NCBI GenBank assembly: GCA_013397455.1
Contig: VYZB01000134.1
Span: forward strand, 727,284 to 791,283
From: Crotophaga sulcirostris
Taxonomy: Eukaryota > Chordata > Aves > Cuculiformes > Crotophagidae
DNA: 64,000 bases
Direction: 5' to 3'
A program made the position numbers and the translations under genes. The notes under the pieces were generated by a model. That model was given only the letters and a program-made list of their open reading frames with translations, was not told the DNA's origin and made no database searches. Numbering within the stretch: position 1 is the first letter of the stretch; each line of letters starts with the position of its first letter. Shown in pieces: positions 1 to 9,950 of this stretch.

Positions 1-1029
1 CACAAAGGAAATTTAAAGAAAAACTATTAGAAATGTATAAAATACAAACTTCCAGATCATCACTGAAGCATTCTTTCTTTAAACCAGTATGGCCTTCTCA
101 GAATAACATTTTTTTAGTGAAGTCCACTATATTTGGTTTTTTTGTTAATGCTATTTTATTCAGTGAATATCCAAGGCACAACATCTGCAAGGTATTAAGT
201 AGGAAGAAATACAGTCTCTTGTAACTACCTTGGAAATTAAGTTAGCTTAGGTAAAGGACTAGGGATCTAAGCAAATGTAGAAGACTGGCTCATTGAAGTG
301 GAGGAAGGAATGCACACTTCTCTTGCATGCCTAACAGTGCTGCTACTGACTATCACATGAGAATAAGAAGGGGATTGATTGTGCATGGACTCACATCTCA
401 GGTAAGACCTGACTTTTTTTCTATGCAACATTTTCTTTTAAATTTTGAACATAGTCTTTGAACCTTCAAGAACTTGCACAAATGTTTTAAGAATACCAGC
501 ATTCGAATTTAAAGGTGTGCATTGCTTGCAAGAGAATAACCTTATGTTTTTGTATGGCACCTTCCATATATGGCATTATAATGCTTGGTTTGTTTATGTA
601 ACTGGAGTCAGGCTTTTGCACAAGGAACAAACAGCTTGAAAGAAATAATAAGGCAAGGAAACAACAGGGAGAGATTAGTAGGGACAGGATTGTTTGAACC
701 AGAAAATATGTCTGTGAGAGAATATCTGCTGCACAGCAGAATCGGGAAGTGTAATTTGATGAATGTTGTTGTGAGCAGATGGTTTGTAGCAGTCTGATGC
801 AGAAGTGGAGTGAGCCATACAGATAGCTTGGTATCAAACCTTTCTTAGATGTACCAGTAATTCTTTTTGTACTTCTTTCATACTGATTACAGTGACTGAT
901 TGCAGTGGTCTATAGCGAAAATCCGTGGAGGTGCCACCTCTGATATGGGGGCAGGAAAGGCTCTGCTGTGGGGAGAGGGCAATATCAGCCTGCTGAATCA
1001 CAGCAAGGGAGTGCTGGATGCCCTCCACT
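1..1029. other. Gene-free intergenic DNA
   Basis: This stretch is AT-rich and has stop codons in all frames. The longest open frame (minus strand, 487-837) has hydrophobic, compositionally odd sequence with no recognisable domain. I see no exon-like splice pair, RNA gene or repeat boundary before the CR1 that follows. Confidence 0.6.
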
Positions 1030-1529
1030 TCTTCAGTTTTGGGCCCCTCACTCCAAGAAAGACCTTGAGGGGCTGGAGCGCATCTGGAGAAGAAGAACAG
1101 AGCTGGGAAAGGGTCTGGAGAACAGGGGTTGTGGGAGAGGCTGAGAGACCTGGGATTGTTGAGCCTGGAGAAGAGGAGGTTGAGGGGAGACCTCATCACT
1201 GTCTACAACTGCCTGAAAGGAGGTTGGAGCAAGGTGGGTGTTGGTCTCTTCTCCCAAGTGGCAGGTGATAGAACAAGAGGGAATGGTGTCAAGTTGTGCC
1301 AGGGGAGGTTCAGACTAGACATTGGAAAAAATTTCTTCATGGAAAGGGTTCTCAGGCCCTGGCAGAGGCTGCTCAGGGAGGTGGTTGAGTCCCAATCCCT
1401 GGAGGTGTTTAAAAGATGTGTAGATGAGTTGCTCAGGGATCTGGTTCAGTAGTGGACAGGTACAGTTGGACCTGATGATCTCAAAGGTCTTTTACAACCA
1501 AGTAATTCTATGATTCTGTATTCTATGAT
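1030..1529 (+). mobile_element. CR1 LINE 3' fragment
   Basis: This is a 5'-truncated CR1 non-LTR retrotransposon. It begins in the late ORF2 region, where the CR1 phrase about TTTTGGGCCCCTCACT and GAGGGGCTGGAG is recognisable. It continues through the typical GGAGAAGAGGAGGTTGAGGGGAGA and TGGAGGTGTTTAAAAGA stretches and ends with the diagnostic CR1 8-bp terminal repeat (ATTCTATG-type) near 1506-1529. The reading frame is broken, so the copy is dead. The call rests on recognising the CR1 3' end; the subfamily is not assigned. Confidence 0.9.
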
Positions 1530-4471
1530 AGCCTCACATTGCTTGTGGTGTCATGATTTTATTCAGTGTTCAGAAGATGAGCATGGTTATTTACAGTTTT
1601 TTGATAGAATTTCAAAAAAGTATTTTTTACGTACTGATCTTCATAACTTTCTTGTAGCTTCTAAAATGTTTATTGTGTTGGTTTAACTTTTAGAGATACA
1701 GTAGTCATATTTCCCTTTAAGTGGATTAGAATATAAATCTGGTTTGTTGTGAGCCTGCTGATATTCACATGGCTGAATATCTCTGGGTTTACTCCACTAT
1801 GGAAATTCTTAGTTGCACCATTATGTGAAAGTTTTTGAGTTGTTCTGATGCCAGGTGATGTCAAAAGTTGATATGGATTTTGGAAAGGCAGGGCTACAGC
1901 AAGACTTCAAATATTTTACCCCTTTTTTAAAGAAAATCAGAACCAGCTAATATTTTGAGTTGGATATGAAAGAAATGCATTAAAAATAAACTCAACTGAA
2001 ACCCACAGATTTTTCCTACCTTAGCTGGTCTTCAAAGAAGAGCTGAAAGGAATGGGGAGTCTTGACAATTCCAATTATGTACAGCCTGGTTTAGGGTAAG
2101 GCTAGTAAAATCAAGCATGTGAACATCAGAAAAAGGTGCTCAGATGTTCCAGTTTAATTGTTCTTCTCTAGTACTGAATAATATTTTGTTCCTAAGAAGG
2201 AAGGTATTACAGAACCATCCTCTGCATAGTAATTATCTATTTGGTTTTCTCCTATTTCTTATCGAGATTATATACGTTATAGGGACTATATTTAAATGTG
2301 TAGTTTTTACTTTTTTATACTTAGAACCAGTTGAAATATATAAAAATTGCAGGCAGCTTTGTTTTACTCTTCTATGTAAGCTTTACTAATATCATTAGTA
2401 ATGAGTCAGATTTATTTTTCAGTCATGGACGAAGCAAATGTTTGTTGCTGAATGTATCTGTTGAAACTCGGAAAACATTAAGAAAGCCATGTTATGTGCT
2501 CTGTAAGAAAATTACCTTATAATGTATTTCTTCATTTACAGAGATGTTGTGGCTGGATTAATCCTTAGTAATCTTCCTAAATTACAGAGATATTTTAATA
2601 ACACTTATAACTATTGACAAGCATGCCAGAGACATTGTGTACTGGGCTTTAGACAGAAAAACTACACTGTTTATTCTTGTACAAGCCTGCCCAAGGTGTT
2701 TCATTTCTGTAGGTGGACTCTGCAGACAGATTTCAATTGCAAAAATAGCCACATTACTACTGGAAACTAGGTGTAGATGGCCGTGCCATTAGAATGGGTT
2801 TGTCACAGTGTATATATGGTTATGAATACCTGGGGGCATGTCCAAGTTTGGTTATGACCTCAGTTACTATATGGATTTAGTTATTTTTGTTATTGTTCAG
2901 TTAATGCAGAGTTGGATTTCTAATGTAGATAGTTTTTATTTATAGTTTATAGCCGCTTGTATCCATTTAGTTTGATAGTTTTTAACCATTAGTGTGACAT
3001 TGACATGCAACATGAACCAAGTGGGATAGCTGTGCAAGGTATTCAAAGGCTGCAAGTTTGCAGCTGCTAACTTTTCTAGATGTACCTTTAAACACATTAT
3101 CTAAAGTGTTCTAAGCTTGCACAGACGTGTGTAATCTGCCCAGTATTTAATACCTGCATCACTGTCATATTAGATGAAAAATTCACCAATACTTCCAGCT
3201 TAATTTCACAATTTCTTTCAGGCTAAACTAGTCAAACCTGCATTTGTAAAAACTAGCCTCATATATAGTAAGAAATGTCATGCTTGTACATATGGGCATT
3301 TAAACTCAAGATGAAGATATTTTTTGTATGGAAGCGTTCTCAGATATCGATATGCTCTGTACCTTTGTAATTCCCTGTACATGATACTCCTGTGGCCTAG
3401 TGTATGTTACTACTGGACCAACTCAATACTTCCATTCCGTTTTTACTGACCAAAGTCTCCCTGAAAATATTAGTAATGTGTAAACCACGATACAAACACC
3501 TGCCCATAGGTTTCACAAGTTTGCCATTCTTTGGGAAAGTTAGTCTGTTCTTTAATAGTAGAATTCTGAAACATTGGAAACAGTAGAGTTCAATCAGTGG
3601 AATAATCTGATTCTACTTAATAAGCAGTGTGATATATTACTTATGGCAGTAAAGTGCCTATCTGTAAAACTTTTCTCCCTGCTACCCCATGTACGGTAAT
3701 AGTTCTCAATTGCAATCTCCATGGCTCACTCTACAATTTTAAATCTCAGATTTTAAATTCCATGGTAACATGCTGGGTTTTGCCACAAGATATCCAACCT
3801 GGCTATGCATGGATGATAGATTGTTAGAAGTCTGTAGAAACCCAGTTTTTATTTTGGGCTTGCTCATGGAGAAAAGAGATCTGTCATATCTGCTATGTTT
3901 CTTCTGCTTTCTTTTTCTGAAACTGAATGCTTTCCTACTGCAAAGCAGTTGAAAAATCTAACGCTATGTTCCTAAATAAGCCCTGTAAGTACTTCTTCTC
4001 AGATAAAGGGAAGTTTCTTCAGTGGCTTGGCTCAATTTGACACACAGTGCTACTTTGATGAATTTAATTGCATTGATACTGAAATTATTTATGTGATTGT
4101 GCAGCAGCTGATTACCTGTAGGAATGCTAAAGTTACAAGGGTGGATTATTTATCAATTTCATATTACAACAAATACACATTAATGTGCATCATAAATATA
4201 TTACATACTCTGGAGACCATCAGGATTGCTGATACCCCTGTAAACTGATTTCTTTTTCATTTAGCCAGAGAATAAATGTCACATGGGGAGCATCAGAGAA
4301 ACTTTCTCATCCATAACTAAGCCACAGCCCTGAAGGACTGAATCTCCAGCCTCTGTACTGATTCAGTCCCTCTCTTTTAATGTGATTATATCAATTTAAG
4401 CATTAGTTGTTTGTAATTAAGTATCTTATTCATTGAACTTTGTAGATTTTACCTTTTATCCCTTCTCACAG
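1530..4471. other. Gene-free intergenic DNA
   Basis: AT-rich sequence with only short chance open frames. No repeat family, RNA gene or coding exon was recognised. Confidence 0.5.
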
Positions 4472-4596
4472 GCCTGAAGAAACCTATAGTATTACATGCA
4501 CAGAACAAGGAGTATCTGAGCCTACTTTCTCTGGGGATGATCACAGCAGAAAGCTTCTGGTTTCCTGTGGACTGTGCAAGAGTGAGGACAAGTGAT
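4472..4596 (+). other. Unassigned exon-like segment
   Basis: A 125-bp segment is preceded by a pyrimidine-rich acceptor ending CTTCTCACAG and followed by a consensus donor GTAAGT at 4597. The frame starting at 4474 is open for all 41 codons and ends exactly at the donor. A second frame, from 4473, is open for 39 codons and then hits TGA. I recognise neither translation. It lies 2.1 kb upstream of the ATAD2-like pseudogene exons on the same strand, so it could be an earlier exon of that copy, a lineage-specific transcript, or chance. Confidence 0.25.
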
Positions 4597-6738
4597 GTAA
4601 GTTCAAGTTCATGCCCTTTTCTCATCTCGAGATAGTTATGGGGACAGGAAACAATCTGTTCAAGAAACACATATTTGGCTGTTTCAGCAGCATTTAGTCC
4701 TTGAACTTTCCCTAAAGGCAAAGGCAAGTTATCTTTCTTCTGATTTTAACATATCATTTGGAAGAAGGAATCACACTGTTACTGATGCACATAATGTAGT
4801 CAAGAATGCTTGGATGAATTGCATCTATCATAACATCTTTCTTGGTGCTGAATTGAAATTAACCAGGTTTAATGGCACGGAGAGTAACTTTCTCTCATTA
4901 GTTTCAGTTAATGGCGGAAATTATGTATTTATTTGAAATTCTCTAGTTTTGGGGTTTGTTGGGGTTTTGGTTTGTTTGTTTGTTATTGCTGTTTGGTGGT
5001 TTTTGTTAAGCACTAAAAATTAGTTTATATATATGAAAGCATAGTATTATTCAAGTACCATTGTCATACCAGCTCTGAACGCATTACTTAGTTCAGGCAT
5101 AGAATGCATATGCTTTTTTTGATAAATGTAAGCTTGTGCAAGAGACCTCTGCATTCATTTAATGTTAGACTTGCTTTTAAATATTGTGAGCTTGTTTCAG
5201 ACAGATCAAAAATTTCAAAAAATTGTCACATGGAGAGGTATTATTTATGTTTCCTTACGTCAGATCTGATTTCAGATTTTGCACTTACCTGACCTTCCTC
5301 CCCAGTAAGTTGACTCAGTGTCTTGGTAAAACCAGGTTTATATGGTAATTCATGGTTCTTAAGCAACAAGCATTGTAGGTGCAATGTGAAATAACCTGGG
5401 TACATTGATTCATGCTGCCACATCTCTCTGGAAGTGGAGAGGAGCAGCATACTAGCCTGTTGCAAGGTGAACTGGAAAGAAGAAGGAAGTGTTAGCATCT
5501 ATTTCACTTCCTCTGTTCCTCTGAATTATTTTACTGAACTGTTTATACTACAAGATAAAAGGCAGCAGATGGCTGTGTACAGGGGAACAGAAAGAAAAGG
5601 ACAGCATTACTCCGATTGAGAAAGCAAGATCTTGCTGCAGCGGGAGCGTGACAGTTTTTTGTGGTTTTTAAGTATGACAGTATGAATTTTCAGGAAGTCA
5701 GGTAGGCTGCCAGACATGCATGGAAAGCACCTCTGGAGCATAAAGATCAGCAGAGGAGAAGACTGTTGTTTGGTTTTGTGTTTAGCAGGCAGTCAGTGGA
5801 AGCTGCTGTCTGGGTCTCTAATTAGGAGCTGTCATCGCACTACTCGGTGGGAAATAACTTGAGGAATAAGGTTAAATGGTAAAAGGACATATTAACATTA
5901 ACACCTGGAGCCACAGGAGGAGTCCAGCAACAGGGTGACCTAAAGAAAACGAGGTAGGGCAAGGTGTTAAGCAAAAGAAAGTGTGCCAAAGGCTTTTGAC
6001 TGGTAAAGGAGAAGGACAGCTGACTCACTGCTTGGACATCTAGTGAGGAGACCATCAGCTCAAGGCTTTAAGAAGAGCAGCTTTCATACAAGGCATGGGC
6101 AGTCTAGAGGGTGGAACTGACTGGCTCGGTTCAAGCGTATACGTCTCAGGATGTTGGGCAAGAGAGACTTGTAGAAAGCAATTATAAATGGTATGTTGAA
6201 TGAGAAATAGATCATTAGTTAATGAAAGTGAAAACTCCGGAATTTTAAATTAGGAAAAAAATGAAATGTGTTTTTACAATGAAAAGTGTGCCAGGAAGGA
6301 GTGGGGAAAGTGTGTCAGTGTCGGTGTAAAGAAGATGTGTGGAGCAAGGGGAAGGATTAGAGGAGCAGAAAAGCATAGAAATCCATGCCTTTGTGGCAGG
6401 AGTAACAAGAATTTACTTTCTGAAGCAGTGGTTTTCATAGGAACTGCATCTTAGCTAAGCAAGATGACAGAATTGTGGTTATTAAGACCGATGAGAAGTT
6501 ACCCAGCAATTTCAGCAAGGACAGAACAATAGCTATATGAATGTGCCTCTCTGTTTTGTAATTTTTAGGAATGTGTCTTGCATAAATTGGTCCTAGGGTT
6601 TTTGCAGATTTTCCAATCTATTGTATTGTTAATGTGAAGGTAATAGTGAAACCCACAGGCATCTCTGTAGTGCATCTTGAATTTGATACAATTTGCCACA
6701 GTACTTGCGCAGTTTCAAGTTATGTTGATATACTTTAG
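4597..6738. other. Gene-free stretch upstream of pseudogene exon A
   Basis: No coding similarity was recognised. It includes a G/T-rich run at about 4948-5010 made of GGTTT and TTGGGG units, and otherwise unremarkable AT-rich sequence. Earlier ATAD2 exons would be expected here if the duplication was complete, but I could not identify any. Confidence 0.45.
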
Positions 6739-6838
6739 TTTCATCAAGAGGAAGATGGTGATGATGGTGAAGATACTCGAAAGCATTACGACTTCTGACA
6801 GCGAAAAACTGTCGAACATTATCAAGCTCTGTTGGAAA
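6739..6838 (+). pseudogene. ATAD2-like pseudogene exon A
   Basis: The acceptor is ATACTTTAG and the donor GTAGGT at 6839. Read in the frame with CAT at 6742, it gives an acidic run (QEEDGDDGED), then a K-H-Y-D-F segment, a stop TGA at 6796-6798, and QRKTVEHYQALLE. In ATAD2 proteins the same place reads R-Y-x-L-R-Q-R-K-x-x-x-Y-Q-A-P-L-E. The stop therefore stands where a conserved arginine is expected, consistent with CGA to TGA decay at a CpG. The exon ends one base into a lysine codon. Confidence 0.8.
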
Positions 6839-7342
6839 GTAGGTTACGTGCACGCTTTCTCTTAAGAGCTTATTTCTTGCATGCAAGTGAGATTTAATTT
6901 CTTTCAATGAGAAGATATACACACGTTCAACTTCTATTTAAATTTCTTACCCACACTCTGCAAATTAATTCTATTTGATTCATGTATCATGTTGCACATT
7001 ATACGTCTTTGCCATTTGGCATACTCTGCTGTTTTTCAGTTTAAGAAATGACCTATGCATCCTTGAAAGAGTAGTAATTAAAAAGACTTGATAATCTTAC
7101 ACTTGCAGTTTTCAGTTCTCCTTAAAAAGCAGGTGTGTTTTTTCACTTGTGCTGTGCACTTTTTAAAAAAAAAAAAAAAATCCACCCTCCACCTCCTCGG
7201 CCCCCCCGACCGAGTCAATTGAAACTTCCCCTGAAATTCAAGATTGAAGATGGGTGGAACATCATATTTTCTGCCTCTTTCACTATCTTGCTTTCTCATA
7301 GACTTGTTTGTAATATTATTCTAAATTCTTTGCTTTCGACAG
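6839..7342 (+). other. Intron A-B of the ATAD2-like pseudogene
   Basis: GTAGGT ... TTTCGACAG boundaries. The interior has an A16 run (about 7165-7180) followed directly by a C-rich stretch (about 7182-7212). No other feature was seen. Confidence 0.6.
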
Positions 7343-7452
7343 AACCTAAACAAGGAAGGAGAGATTTTTCTAGGCCGGCCTTCATCTGTCAGACAGAGAT
7401 CTTCATTTAGAAGTGCTCTGGCACGAGGCTCTTGCTGCACAAGAACCAACAG
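7343..7452 (+). pseudogene. ATAD2-like pseudogene exon B
   Basis: The acceptor is TGCTTTCGACAG. The first two bases complete the lysine codon from exon A. Translation reads (K)PKQGRRDFSRPA. After a one-base frame change near 7381 it continues SSVRQRSSFRSALARGSCC and then TRTN. This follows the ATAD2 linker between the KP motif and the RRR-H/N-A-I/V-H block, residue for residue in length over its second half (23 residues after P-A in both). The exon ends AAC AG, giving N-R across the junction to exon C. The donor is GC (GCAATA at 7453) instead of GT, either a GC-AG intron or decay. Confidence 0.75.
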
Positions 7453-8424
7453 GCAATAGTTGTTATTTATCAATAGTGCTGTCAGTCACATTACAGAATA
7501 ATGCTTTCAAAGGATTTTGGATTGGTGGTGATTACAGATTAATAGCATCATTCTTGCTGTGGTAGTCTTGAAGGGTATAAAGAAAAATATTGGAGGGGAG
7601 ACTCTACTTTTTATTAGCCATTAGGTTTTTTTAAATGCAGTATTTGTGGTCACTGGTGAGGTGCTTACGGAGGTTGTGGCTGAGATAGTGTAACTGAAGT
7701 TCTTTTTTTCTAGAATGGAAGCCAGAATTTCCCTCTGAAAATCTTCGATTATTTAATCTTGAAGGATAATTATTATTTTCTTAAAACTGAAGATAATTCC
7801 GTTAGAGAGCCTGTATGGAAGTTTCAGTGGATTTTTTTTTTTTTTTAAATCAAGTACTGATCCCATTTTCTCTTTGGAATCCGTTAATGTTTCTGTATGA
7901 AACTATCCTTAACAAGACAAATGCTAAATAAAATTATAAGTTATAAAAGGCAGTAGTAATGACAAAGAGGTTTTGGATCCTGTAAGCAGTAAGAGTACGG
8001 AAAATGCCATCCGTTGCTGGATATGAGCACTTTGTTTAGCATCCTTGAGAGCAGATAGTTACGGAAGAAAAGGTTCTTGAATTCCAATTTTTAAATAAGT
8101 TTAAAATGTTTATGTTGCACAGAGTGGATACGTAATCCTAAGTGAAACTCTATTTATGTGTGTGTGAGAGAGAAAGAGGTTGGACAAAATGAGTGATTAG
8201 TTAAGAAAATTTCTTTGCGAAACAGTTAAGGCACTTTACATTCTTCAGAAAAATTAAATTTTGCTGTCACAAGGAGAATGTTGTAATGTACTTTGAAATC
8301 AGATTCATAAGGAGTAAAATGATCTGGAAACATTAGTGTAAATATTGAGATAGAGTTCACTTAAATTTTGATACTACTTAGTGTGTGCTTCAGTTTTTTT
8401 ACTTATTTGCTGAAATGTTTGCAG
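7453..8424 (+). other. Intron B-C of the ATAD2-like pseudogene
   Basis: Begins GCAATA, ends GAAATGTTTGCAG. It contains a T-run at about 7832-7845. No repeat or gene was recognised. Confidence 0.55.
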
Positions 8425-8539
8425 ACGGAGAAACGCAGTCCACAACAGTGATTCCACATACTCTTCCTCATCATCCTCATCTGATGATGAAGAGCATTTT
8501 GAGAGGCATCAAGCACAGCTGTAACAGAGATTTAAGAAG
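8425..8539 (+). pseudogene. ATAD2-like pseudogene exon C
   Basis: The acceptor is TGAAATGTTTGCAG. Starting A|CGG AGA AAC, the exon reads RRRNAVHNSDSTYSSSSSSD then DEEHFER, very close to the ATAD2 serine-run block R-R-R-H-A-I-H-S-S-D-S-T-S-S-S-S-S-S-E-D. After the E-R the frame breaks. In the shifted frame it continues I-K-H-S-C-N-R-D-L-R, matching R-K-R-S-R-N-R-A-I-N of the family. Unshifted, a TAA follows within six codons. The exon ends AG before GTTAAT at 8540, completing the arginine codon with exon D. A longer open frame over 8385-8690 is a shadow in another frame. Confidence 0.8.
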
Positions 8540-9467
8540 GTTAATAAAACTGGAGAACAGGGGAGGGAGAGATCTATTTGGGAGGAGTTTGTGTCTGCCT
8601 AACCATGGAGCATTATCCTCTTCATCTTGTACAGTTCCAAAATTGTGGCAATATTTAATCATATCTGTTGTGACTGACGACTGTCACTGAACTCTCTAAA
8701 ACTCGACGTTTAGAATTGATTCTTAATAATCAGTTCGATTTCTAGGTGGGAATGGGAGAAGGAACACTTATGTATTTTTTTAAATGTAAAATTCTGCTAC
8801 TCCTGTGCTTTGCCATAGTTTATTCAGGGAGAAAGCCACGATAACAGAAAATGCTATAAATAGAGGAAACAGTAGAAGTTTTGTAGCTTAACAAATGCTC
8901 TAGGAAAACTATTTTAATAACAATCTTAACAAAAAAGTTTTCAGCCTGATGTCTTGCAGTCACGTGTGTCTTCTGGCACACACATCCCCAAGTCCTTGGG
9001 AAGGACCAGCAGTGATGGGAAGCCTTTATAGTGTTAATCCACACTGAAAGAAGTATACCTTTGGGCTGTAACTTTTTGAGTGTAGAAGTCAAAAATCTTT
9101 GAAAGATATCAGCGTGTTTTGGTGAGATTCTTCCATCACACAAATTGAGGTCAGTTCAAAGTCCCCACATACGGAATAACTTGTTTGAAGCTTACATTCA
9201 TGTATGTGCTGTGTTGACTGGTATGGATATTCATAAGTGGTAGGAGTTGTTAAAACCATTAACTCAGTTTGATGTCTGGAATGACCATTTCCTTTTATTT
9301 GCTCATGGACAGTGAATGTAAAACAATTTGAATGAATATGTAACTTTTTAGGAATCGATGCTCGTTTATACTGTCTCCTGCATTCACTCACCGTCATAAA
9401 AGCAAAAATCTTCTAACTTCATTTTAAGTTAGAAAGCACCTTTCTCTTCCTGCTTAAATCAAATCAG
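8540..9467 (+). other. Intron C-D of the ATAD2-like pseudogene
   Basis: Begins GTTAAT and ends CTTAAATCAAATCAG. No repeats or genes were seen; the minus-strand open frames at 8820-9397 are not recognisable. Confidence 0.55.
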
Positions 9468-9576
9468 ATGCCTTCCACTAAACTTCCGGAAAGATGATCT
9501 AAAGGGAAGTCACAAGGGTGAAACAAAAATTGGAGGGAGTCTGGCTGATGTTGATCAAATGCAAATAGATGGTTCA
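9468..9576 (+). pseudogene. ATAD2-like pseudogene exon D
   Basis: This is the best preserved exon: no stop, no frameshift, and a consensus donor GTAAGT at 9577. After the junction arginine it encodes 36 residues, starting CLPLNFRKDDLKG and ending SLADVDQMQIDGS. The family block has the same 36-residue length (CLPLNFRKDELKG ... SLADVDPMQLDSS) and sits immediately N-terminal to the first AAA+ domain. The middle (G-S-H-K-G-E-T-K-I-G-G) is diverged from the family's G-I-Y-K-D-R-M-K-I-G-A. Confidence 0.88.
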
Positions 9577-9608
9577 GTAAGTGTTTTTTAGTTTGTTGTG
9601 TCAATGAG

Positions 9609-9947
9609 ATGTTTCCAATGTTTATGAAAGCTTTCATTAACGTGCTTGCAACATGCAGCTATCTTGATTTACGGCTGCTCACACCAGAGAGCCTCCATGG
9701 AGCTCACATGCAGCTTAGACAGGTGAGCCTCCAAAATGTAGCTGCTTGGTTTTGTTTGTGTTTTCTTTTTTCATTTATTTACTTGATAATAGGCCCAGAA
9801 TTTTATGAACATATAGAAGAGCGTGCAGTCATCTGTGTGGCAGCAATTCGAAATAGATTCACGTGGGATGTTGACCACGCACCTCTGTCACATCCTACCT
9901 GTTCGCAGCAGCTGGAAGCAAGCATCTCACCTGCATGTTGTATGCAA
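9609..9947 (+). pseudogene. Possible further ATAD2-like remnant (AAA+ region), uncertain
   Basis: A 113-codon open frame starts 32 bp after exon D. Two parts are suggestive. N-E-M-F-P-M-F-M-K-A-F (with the preceding codons) can be laid on the family's K-E-M-V-V-F-P-L-L ... F-E-K-F. ERAVICVAAIRNRF...D..APL (9819-9887) can be laid on G-E-I-V-V-I-G-A-T-N-R-L...D-P-A-L, the AAA+ second region of homology. No Walker A or Walker B motif is visible between them. If real it is heavily deleted; it may be chance. Confidence 0.3.
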
Positions 9948-9950
9948 TGA

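Larger units (their letters stand above)
6739..9576 (+). pseudogene. Decayed, intron-containing ATAD2-like gene (four consecutive exons)
   Basis: Four + strand blocks, in order and flanked by splice-like signals, translate to contiguous ATAD2-family sequence. They cover the acidic stretch, the L-R-Q-R-K motif region, the R/S-rich linker, the serine run followed by D-D-E-E-H-F-E-R, and the CLPLNFRKD...SLADVD block just before the first AAA+ domain. ATAD2 is a nuclear AAA+ ATPase with a bromodomain that acts on chromatin. Junction phases agree between blocks: A ends with one codon base completed by B, B ends AG completed by C, and C ends AG completed by D. Introns of about 504, 972 and 928 bp are retained, so this arose by DNA duplication or is a relic locus, not by retrotransposition. 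An in-frame TGA (6796-6798), a frameshift in B and another in C disable it. It could not make ATAD2 protein. The parent might be ATAD2 or ATAD2B; the serine run favours ATAD2. Confidence 0.8.

Noticed and set aside
487..837. 116-codon hydrophobic minus-strand open frame
   Set aside because: No domain, no splice context, and Cys/Leu/Ser-rich composition typical of chance frames in T-rich DNA.
8385..8690. 101-codon open frame over pseudogene exon C
   Set aside because: It is in a different frame from the ATAD2-like translation and runs through splice sites; a shadow.
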